64,000 bases of DNA from Planctomycetota bacterium (GTDB taxonomy: Bacteria > Planctomycetota > Planctomycetia > Pirellulales > Pirellulaceae), in the NCBI GenBank assembly GCA_963204915.1, contig CAUJHS010000064.1, forward strand, positions 1-64,000. The letters are read 5' to 3'. The notes below the pieces were generated by a model. That model searched no databases and was not told where the DNA came from. It saw only the letters and a list, made by a program, of their open reading frames with translations. Both the position numbers and the translations under genes were made by a program. This document shows positions 8,354-16,800 of the stretch, piece by piece. Every line of letters begins with the position of its first letter. Position 1 is the stretch's first letter.

Positions 8354-11300
8354 ATGAGTAGCCTTGGCCCATCGGCGATGTCGTTTTCTTCCCTCCATAT
8401 TGAGGATGTGGTGGGAGCACCGCCGGATTTACGGACACTCGTTGATATCAGCCGCTTCCGTGCGGCGGTTACCCCTCAATGTCTTGCTTATACATTTCTG
8501 TTGGAGGGTGAAACAGCTGAGTCGAACTTCACTTATTGGGACTTAGATCGACGAGCTCGCGCCATAGCGGCACATTTGCAGGAACGCGACGCCGAGAACG
8601 AACGTGTCCTGCTCGTGTTTGAACCGGGATTGGACTATGTTTCGGCGATCCTCGGCTGTTTTTACGCGGGAGCGGTCGCGGTCCCCGTTTATCCTCCGGA
8701 CCCTTTTCGGTTGGCGCGGACGCTCCCGCGCTTGAGGGCGGTGGTCAAGAATGCAGATGCCCGGTTCTTGCTGAGCACGGCCGAAGTGCTCGGCGATCAG
8801 GGCGGCTCGCTTTGGGACATCTGTGGGCAGGGGACGATCGTTTCTCAGGATATCGCTGATTCCCAAGCGTCCGAGTGGCGGGAGCCCTCGAATGATCCCC
8901 AGCGTATTGCGCTGTTGCAGTATACGTCGGGTTCGACAGGTGAACCGCGTGGCGTCACTCTGACGCACGCGAATCTGATGCACAATTTTCGCACAGGTTT
9001 CCACCTCATGGATGTTCCGCGGGCTGTGGGAGTGCATTGGTTACCGCCTTATCATGACATGGGGCTCATTGGCGGAATTTTATTGCCGTTGTACGCCGGC
9101 CGACGAACGGTGCTGATGTCTCCGCTGGCTTTCATGCAACGTCCCTTTCGGTGGTTGCAGGCGATCCATCGTTATCGCGGGACAACCACGGGCGGCCCGA
9201 ACTTCGCGTATGACTTGTGCGTTCGCAAAATCAAGCCGGAGGAATGCGAAGGCTTAGACTTGACGTGTTGGAAGGTCGCCGTGAACGGCGCCGAACCGGT
9301 GCGCGCCGACACGCTGAACCGATTCGCGGAAAAGTTCGCCCCCTTTGGGTTTCGCCGTGAGACTTTGATGCCTGCTTACGGCATGGCGGAAACCACCTTG
9401 ATCATCTCGGCGGCGCCAATCGAAGCGGCGCCCACGGAACACTCCTTTGACGCGCGCGAGCTGGAGAAGAATCGTGTGCACCGAACGCCGGCCAATCATC
9501 CGCACGCGCGGAAGCTTGTGGCGTGCGGGCCGCCCGCGAAGGGAATGGACGTCCAGATTGTTGATCCCGAAACCCACCGGCGAATCGGCGCAAACCAGGT
9601 GGGTGAAATCTGGGTCCGCAGTCCGAGCGTAGGGCAAGGGTATTGGAATCGTCCCGACGACACGAAACGCGTGTTCGACGCGCGCCTGGCGGGCTCAAAT
9701 CAAACGGGTTACTTGCGCACCGGCGACTTGGGCTTTCTCCACCAGGGCGAACTTTACATCATCGGGCGAATTAAAGAACTCATTATTCTCGGCGGACGAA
9801 ACTACTATCCGCACGATCTCGAACGCGCTGTCCAAGAAGCGCACCCCGCATTGAAAGGCGATGGCGGCGCTGCGTTCTCGATCGATCATGGCGACGAAGA
9901 ACGATTGGTCTTAGTGCATGAAGTGGTTCGGCCGAAACGCTTCGATCTGGAAGAAGTCATTGCCGCGGTCCGTCAGACTTTGGCGTTGCATTTTGATCTG
10001 GCGGCCCATGCCATCGTGTTAATCCCCTCGGGCTCGCTGCCGAAAACTTCCAGTGGTAAGACGCGCCGTCGTCAGTGCCGTGATGATTTCCTCGCGGGAC
10101 GCCTCAACGTATTGAAATCTTGGACTGCCGAGGCGTTGCCCCATGTGCCTCTCGCGTCGGCGGGCGAGCACCTTCCGCAAACTCCAACGGAAATCGAACT
10201 TGCGGCCGTGTGGTGCGATTTGCTGGGGTTGGAGCAAGTGAGCCGAGAGTCGGACTTTTTTGCGCTGGGAGCGCAGTCGCTTCGCGCAGCGCAACTTGTC
10301 GCGCGAGTTGCCGAGCGTTGGGGAGTGCAACTTCCCATTCAACGATTGTTTGACGACCCGACTTTGCGAGGCATGGCGAAGCTTCTTGACGATGCGGTCG
10401 CACAACCGGATGAGGTGGTTGCTTCGGCCAGGCAATCGCAATTGCCGATATCTCGAAGCGACAACAGCGGGCCGTACCCGCTTTCCCTTTCCCAACAGCG
10501 AATTTGGTTTCTCGAACAATTAGGCGGAGAAAGGGCCGCGGCGCATGTTCCGGTGATCGTTGAACTTTCGGGGCAGGTCGATGAGGTCATGCTCCAGGAC
10601 GCTTTACATGATGTGGTCGCGCGTCACGATATGCTGCGCGCTCGGATCTACGAAATCGACGGCGCGCCTCGGCAAGAGATTCAATCCCACGTTGACTTGC
10701 CTTGGGACTTTTTGGATTTATCCCACGAGGCGCCGCTCGAACGAACGCAACAATTAGCCGCAACTAAAGAACGATGGCGAACCCAAACCTTCGACTTCCA
10801 GAAGGCGCCATTGGTGCGAGCAGGGCTGGTGAAATTATCAGATGACCGCTACGTTTTTGGACTCGTGTTGCACCACATCATTTGCGATGGATGGTCGATC
10901 GAGTTGCTCTTGCGCGACTTGCAAACTGCTTATGTTGCACGACAAAACAACGGATCACCCCGTTGGATCACCGAGCCCCTACGGTACGTAGATTTTGCAA
11001 GTTGGCAAGCGGCTAACGTTCCGAGCGGTGATGAGCAAGAGGATTTGACGTACTGGCGTAACCGGCTGGACGGCGTTCCTCCGGCGCTCGATCTGCCGAC
11101 CGATCATCCACGCGGCGCGGGTACGGCTTCGCGGCCCGCATCGGTGACTTGTCGGGCGCCGGCGAAGTTGCGCCGCGCTATCGAGCGCCTCGCACGGGAG
11201 CAAGGCGCTACGCCTTTCATGATTCACCTGGCGGTTTTCCAGAGTGTTCTCGCGCGCTACGCGGGTCGGGATGATTTGTGCGTGGGAACGGCCGTCGCGG

Positions 11301-13768
11301 GGCGTACGCGTTCTGAACTTGAACAAACCGTCGGATGTTTTATCAATACCGTGGCCTTGAGGGGCGACTTATCGGGCGACCCGACGTTTGCAGAATTCGT
11401 GCGACGCTCGCGGAATGCGATTTTCGACGATCTGGCGCACGGTCAAACGCCATTTGAGCAGGTCGTCGAGTTAGTCCAGCCCCAACGCCGCCCCGGCATG
11501 GCCCCCTTGGTCCAGGCATTCTTTCTCTATCAAACGCCCGCGTTTCCCTTTGATCATCTAGGCGAAGCGAGGATCGAAGCACGCGAGGCGGATTATTCGG
11601 GATTGGCGCTGTTCGACGTTTCTCTCGTCATCGAGGAAAACGGCGATGAGCTGCAAATCGCGCTCGTTTACGATCGATCTTTGTTTGACGAGTCGACGAT
11701 GGACTCGATGCTTGATGCGTTGATCGCCACGCTTGAGCGCGTAACCGTTGACAACACGACGGCCTTGTCCCGTTTGCCTATTCCAGGGCCGGGCGAACGC
11801 AAGCAGCTTATCCACGAGTGGAACTCCACACAAACCGGTGTTCCAAGCGTCGATGGCTTTCACGAATTGTTTGAGAAACAAGTCGCTTTGGCGCCCGATG
11901 CGGTCGCGATCGAATTCGCAAGCGGCGCTTGGACCTATCGAGAACTGAATACGCGCGCCGAGATCATTGCAAACACGCTGCGGCATTTGGGGATAACCGT
12001 CAATACGCCAGTAGGCGTCCACTTGACGCGCCGGCCTGAATTAGTGGCGGCGCTCTTAGGAGTTTCAAAAGCCGGCGGCGCTTACGTCCCGCTTGATCCG
12101 GAATATCCTGCGTCGCGTCTCGAGTTCATGATTGAGGATTGCGAAGCCTCGGTTATTTTGACGGAGAAATCGCTTACCGGGACGCTTCCCAAGACCGATG
12201 CGTTCGTTATCGAGGTTGAGGAACTCCTGCCCTCGGGCAGGAATGCGAAGCCTTCCGGTCCTGAATTCTTTGGCGCGAACAAGGGAGGTGCGCACGCGGC
12301 GCGCCGCGAACGGTTTCTTCACCGCGTCAACGGTTCATTGTCGCAGTCCCGTTTGGCGTATCTGATTTACACTTCGGGATCGACCGGAACGCCGAAAGGC
12401 GTAATGGTAACGCAGCAAAACGTGGTCAATTTTCTAGCGGCCATGGAGCGCGAGCCGGGGCTCCGCCGGCTCGACTGCATGCTTGCGGTCACAACCGTTT
12501 CGTTTGACATTGCGGTGTTGGAGTTACTTTTGCCTCTCAGCACGGGCGCCCGCATTGCATTCGCCGATCGGCCGACGGTTGTTGATGGTCGCCGGTTAGC
12601 GCAATTCATTTCCGAACATGGCGCCACCGTCATGCAGGCGACGCCCGCGACGTATCGCATGTTGTTGTCGTCGGGCTGGCGCCCCCGACCCGGAATGAAG
12701 TTGCTGGTGGGCGGGGAGGCGTTAACGGCGAATTTAGCACATGATCTTTTGCACGACGACGTTGAATTGTGGAACATGTACGGCCCCACCGAAACCACGG
12801 TGTGGTCGGCCATCCATCGTGTTCAGTGTGCGGTTGATCCCATTCCCATCGGACGGCCAATTGCCAATACGCAATTATTTATCGTCGACGCCCAAGGACG
12901 GCTTGCTCCGCGGGGTGCGATAGGAGAGCTTTGCATTGGCGGTCAAGGTGTAGCGGCGGGCTATTGGCGGCGGCCGGAGTTGACGCGTGAACGCTTTGTC
13001 CCGAATGGTTTTGACGCCGCTTTGGGGGCGACGATGTATCGCACGGGCGATTTGGCTCGATGGCGCAGCGACGGAGCAGTTGAGTTCCTGGGCCGCACCG
13101 ACTCGCAGGTCAAGATTCGCGGTTATCGCATTGAACTAGGCGAGATCGAAGCCGCGCTCTCACAACACCCCGATGTGCTCGAAGCCGCTGTATTGGCGCC
13201 GGCGGATGCGAATGACGAACGAAGGCTTACGGCGTATTATTCGCTTGTCGCCAAAGCGACGGTCACGCCTGAATCTTTAAGAAGTTATTTGGCGGATCGT
13301 TTACCCAATTACATGACGCCGACGGCGTATATTCCCTTACCGGAAATGCCGCATACGCCCGCTGGCAAAATTGATCGTCGCATTTTGCCGGAGCGAACTG
13401 ACGGGGAATTTGCCCGATCAACGCCGTTTATTCCTCCGCGAACGCCACTGGAGCGCGAACTTGCCGACGCATGGAGCGAGGTATTAAAAGTCGAGCGCAT
13501 CGGGATCGAGGATAGCTTCTTCGAACTTGGCGGGCATTCGCTCATGGCGGCGCAGTTGGCTTCGCGGTTGCGCGAACGACTGCAGACCGAGTTGCCGCTG
13601 ATTGAGTTTTATCGTCGGCCTACGATCGCCGGATTGGCCGAAGCGATCCTCCGTCATCAGGCAAAACAAGACGAGGGGCGGCAAATGGAGTCGCTGATCG
13701 AACGATTGGAATCCATGTCCGACAGCGACGTCGAGGCGTTTCTCCGCGACCAGAAAGAACTCCAGTAG
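8354..13768 (+). CDS. NRPS with fatty acyl-AMP ligase loading module, FAAL-ACP-C-A-PCP
   Basis: A 1804-residue loading plus extension protein. Residues about 15-590 are a fatty acyl-AMP ligase: YTSGSTGEPRG from 190, WLPPYHDMGLIGG, GGPNFAYDLCVRKI, YGMAETTL, RTGDLGFLHQGELYIIGR and LPKTSSGKTRRR. Carrier protein 1 has its phosphopantetheine serine at 642 in the variant LGAQSL. The condensation domain (about 700-1130) has HHIICDGWS with the first His at 840. The adenylation domain (about 1165-1680) has YTSGSTGTPKG from 1339 and MYGPTETTVWS. Alignment by eye to GrsA gives the pocket code DILQLGMVWK, one change from glycine code DILQLGLVWK. Carrier protein 2 has LGGHSL with serine 1729. The C-terminal helix resembles a docking tail. 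Predicted role: activate a fatty acid, load it, and acylate glycine. There is no thioesterase; the chain passes to the next gene. The start has no Shine-Dalgarno site; an ATG at 8378 is an alternative. Confidence 0.95.
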   Translation: MSSLGPSAMSFSSLHIEDVVGAPPDLRTLVDISRFRAAVTPQCLAYTFLLEGETAESNFTYWDLDRRARAIAAHLQERDAENERVLLVFEPGLDYVSAILGCFYAGAVAVPVYPPDPFRLARTLPRLRAVVKNADARFLLSTAEVLGDQGGSLWDICGQGTIVSQDIADSQASEWREPSNDPQRIALLQYTSGSTGEPRGVTLTHANLMHNFRTGFHLMDVPRAVGVHWLPPYHDMGLIGGILLPLYAGRRTVLMSPLAFMQRPFRWLQAIHRYRGTTTGGPNFAYDLCVRKIKPEECEGLDLTCWKVAVNGAEPVRADTLNRFAEKFAPFGFRRETLMPAYGMAETTLIISAAPIEAAPTEHSFDARELEKNRVHRTPANHPHARKLVACGPPAKGMDVQIVDPETHRRIGANQVGEIWVRSPSVGQGYWNRPDDTKRVFDARLAGSNQTGYLRTGDLGFLHQGELYIIGRIKELIILGGRNYYPHDLERAVQEAHPALKGDGGAAFSIDHGDEERLVLVHEVVRPKRFDLEEVIAAVRQTLALHFDLAAHAIVLIPSGSLPKTSSGKTRRRQCRDDFLAGRLNVLKSWTAEALPHVPLASAGEHLPQTPTEIELAAVWCDLLGLEQVSRESDFFALGAQSLRAAQLVARVAERWGVQLPIQRLFDDPTLRGMAKLLDDAVAQPDEVVASARQSQLPISRSDNSGPYPLSLSQQRIWFLEQLGGERAAAHVPVIVELSGQVDEVMLQDALHDVVARHDMLRARIYEIDGAPRQEIQSHVDLPWDFLDLSHEAPLERTQQLAATKERWRTQTFDFQKAPLVRAGLVKLSDDRYVFGLVLHHIICDGWSIELLLRDLQTAYVARQNNGSPRWITEPLRYVDFASWQAANVPSGDEQEDLTYWRNRLDGVPPALDLPTDHPRGAGTASRPASVTCRAPAKLRRAIERLAREQGATPFMIHLAVFQSVLARYAGRDDLCVGTAVAGRTRSELEQTVGCFINTVALRGDLSGDPTFAEFVRRSRNAIFDDLAHGQTPFEQVVELVQPQRRPGMAPLVQAFFLYQTPAFPFDHLGEARIEAREADYSGLALFDVSLVIEENGDELQIALVYDRSLFDESTMDSMLDALIATLERVTVDNTTALSRLPIPGPGERKQLIHEWNSTQTGVPSVDGFHELFEKQVALAPDAVAIEFASGAWTYRELNTRAEIIANTLRHLGITVNTPVGVHLTRRPELVAALLGVSKAGGAYVPLDPEYPASRLEFMIEDCEASVILTEKSLTGTLPKTDAFVIEVEELLPSGRNAKPSGPEFFGANKGGAHAARRERFLHRVNGSLSQSRLAYLIYTSGSTGTPKGVMVTQQNVVNFLAAMEREPGLRRLDCMLAVTTVSFDIAVLELLLPLSTGARIAFADRPTVVDGRRLAQFISEHGATVMQATPATYRMLLSSGWRPRPGMKLLVGGEALTANLAHDLLHDDVELWNMYGPTETTVWSAIHRVQCAVDPIPIGRPIANTQLFIVDAQGRLAPRGAIGELCIGGQGVAAGYWRRPELTRERFVPNGFDAALGATMYRTGDLARWRSDGAVEFLGRTDSQVKIRGYRIELGEIEAALSQHPDVLEAAVLAPADANDERRLTAYYSLVAKATVTPESLRSYLADRLPNYMTPTAYIPLPEMPHTPAGKIDRRILPERTDGEFARSTPFIPPRTPLERELADAWSEVLKVERIGIEDSFFELGGHSLMAAQLASRLRERLQTELPLIEFYRRPTIAGLAEAILRHQAKQDEGRQMESLIERLESMSDSDVEAFLRDQKELQ

Positions 13769-13832
13769 CGGGACGGCGCCAAGATGGCTTCCCTGCGTCT
13801 TACTTCAGGACAAAGCGCCTGTTTGGGCTACC

Positions 13833-16800
13833 ATGACTGATCTTATCGCTCGTCTTGACAAACTTTCGCCCGCAAAACGATTGGCGCTCGAAAAGATGTT
13901 GTTGGAGCAGGGGCGTCATGGCGCAACGCGGAGCATTCCGCAACGTTCGCCGGACGAACCGCCTGTCCTCTCGTTTGCTGAGCAGCGCCTGTGGTTCGTG
14001 GACCAACTGGAGCCGAACCATCCCTTTTACAACATGCCGTTGGCCGCGCGCTTACGTGGGCCCTTATCGGCGGACGCATTTGCGCGCGCTCTCCAACAAT
14101 TGGTTGAACGTCACGAATCCCTGCGAACCAGCTACGCCATGGAGGGCGGCGCCCCGACACGTGTTGTGCATCCTCGAGTGCACGTTGAACCGCACTTGGT
14201 CGATCTAACACAGGGGGGCGAAGACGCGGAGCGAGAATTGCAAACGCAGATGCGCGCCGAGTCGCGACGTCCCTTCGTTTTGGGCGCCGCCCCGTTGTTT
14301 CGCTGCGTGCTTTATCGGGTAGCGGAAAACGAGCATGTGGTGCTGTTCGTTCTTCACCACATCATCTCGGACGGATGGTCCATGGCGGTGATGCTGCGGG
14401 AACTGGCTGCTTTGTATAAGGCGGCGCGGGATCAAGCGCCCAGTCCGTTAACGCCCCCAGTACTGCAATATAGCGACTTCGCCGCTTGGGAGCAGAAACA
14501 GTGGGCCGCGGGCGCATGGGATAAGCACCTCGATTATTGGCTTAAACAACTTGCCGATGCGCCAGCGATTCTAGATTTGCCGACCGATCGCCCACGACCG
14601 GCGGTCCAAGATTTCGACGGAGCGGTTTTCGAATTTCAAATCCCCGCTGAATTGGTCAAGGGCGTTGCCGACATAGCCCGGCGCTACCAAGCGACGCCTT
14701 TTATGGTGCTCCTCGCGGTTTATAACGTCTTGCTATCTCGTTATACGCGGCAGAAAGATATCTGCGTGGGAACCGCCGTCGCGGGACGAACGCGACGGGA
14801 ACTGGAAGAGTTGATTGGATTCTTCGTCAATACGCTGGTATTGCGCACCAATCTTCAGAACGAACCCACGTTCGATGACCTTTTGAAACAGGTTCGTGAG
14901 AATACACTGTCCGCGTTTGCACACCAAGAATTGCCCTTCGTGAAGTTAGTGGAATCGCTTGCTTTGGACCGTGATCGCAGCCATCCTCCCGTGTTTCAGG
15001 CTGCGCTGGTGTATCAAAACACGCCCGAAGCGATTCCGGCCGGCGGCGATCTGCAAATAGAACCGATTCCCATTGACAACGGCGCCGCGAAGTACGATCT
15101 AACCGTCATTTTTTGGGAGACCAAGCACGGTGGTCTGACGGGGCAGATCGAGTATCGAACGTCGCTCTTCAACGAGACGACGATCACACGCATGGCTGCG
15201 AGTTTTCAAACACTTTTAGGCGCAGCGCTCAACGAGACGGCGCGTCCCGTTTCGCAGCTTGCCATTTTGGACGAGACGCAACGAAGGCAAGTGGTCCAAG
15301 AGTGGAATAGGACGGAAAAACGGCTCCCGCCGCCCTATCTCCTGCACGCTTTGTTTGAAGAACAGGTTGCGCTGCGCCCCGATAAGGTTGCGCTACGTTG
15401 TCATGGTGCGTCTATGAGCTACGCGGAGCTCAACGCACGCGCGAACTCGATCGCCAAGGGTTTACAGTTGCGGGGAGTTCAAGTTGAGACTCCCGTCGCG
15501 GTAGGGCTTGAACGCTCGTTTGAGTTGGTGGCCGCGATGCTCGGCGTTCTGAAGGCGGGGGGAGTTTATGTACCGCTTGATATGTCGCAACCTGCAGGGC
15601 GACTGGCGAACGTTATTTCGGACGTTGGTGCTTCACTGCTTGTGACGAACGATGCGACAAAGTTGGATCGCGACATCGTTACGACCGTATCGGTCGAGCA
15701 ACTTGACACGGAAGGCGCTGCAGCTCGCGATGCGATTCCCGTTCGAGAACTAAACCCTCATAATTTGGCGTACGTCATTTACACGTCGGGCTCGACGGGT
15801 GTTCCCAAAGGCGTGCAAATCGAACATCAAGGTATCGTGGCTTTTGTGCGCGGGCAAAAGCAAATTATGGGCGTTACTGAGCACGATCGCACCACATTTC
15901 TGTTTTCGCCGTGTTTCGATGGTTCAATTTCGGAGATCTTTCTGGCTTTGGCGAATGGCGGGACTCTGGCCATTCTCGACCGGGAGACCGTTCTCGATCC
16001 TCCCAAACTGATGGATCTTTTAGAGCAAGAGGAAGTTACTGCGGCGAAGTTTCCCCCGGCGTTGTTGGAAGTACTATCCGAGTCGCGCATGCCGCTTATG
16101 CGCACCGTCTTATCCGCGGGTGATGCGCTCTCGTCAGAAATCGTCCGGCGATGGATTCAAGGCCGCCGTCTTTTTAATGGTTACGGGCCAACGGAAACGG
16201 CGGTCGGCGCATGCATCATGGAGTTGCGCGACGCTTCGGCTGCGAATCCGCCACTGGGCCCGCCCATGCCCAACAAGCGGGTCTATGTACTTGACGAACA
16301 CAGGCAGCCTGTACCGGTTGGCGCCCCAGGCGAGATCTACATTGGAGGTCTTGGCGTTGCGCGGGGATACGTCAATCAGCCCCAACTTACCGAAGAGCGA
16401 TTCCTTCCTGATCCGTTCGCGCGAAACACCGGACGCCGCGCTTCTGGGGAAGGAAATTCTGAAGTTACGACGGGGAATGCCGAACGCATGTATCGTACCG
16501 GAGATCTTGGACGTTGGCGCGAGGATGGGGTCATCGAGTTTTTGGGACGCGTTGACCAGCAAGTCAAAATCCGTGGTTATCGAATCGAGACAGGTGAGAT
16601 TGCCTCCGTGCTCACCTCATTACCTGAGGTCGAGCAGGCCGTTGTCGTCCCGCGTGAGGATTCGCCGGGCAATGTTCGACTCATCGCCTATGTCGTCCCG
16701 GCGGAAGCATCGCGCGAGTCGCAATCGGGTTTCGAACAAGAACACGTGGAGACCTGGCGCGCTTTATTCGACCAGGCCCAGCAATTGGCCGCGCCCGTTC

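Noticed and set aside
8354..10120. First NRPS domain as an acetyl-CoA synthetase or ordinary amino acid adenylation domain
   Set aside because: Motifs WLPPYHDMGLIGG and GGPNFAYDLCVRKI are specific for fatty acyl-AMP ligases, and it is directly followed by a carrier protein.
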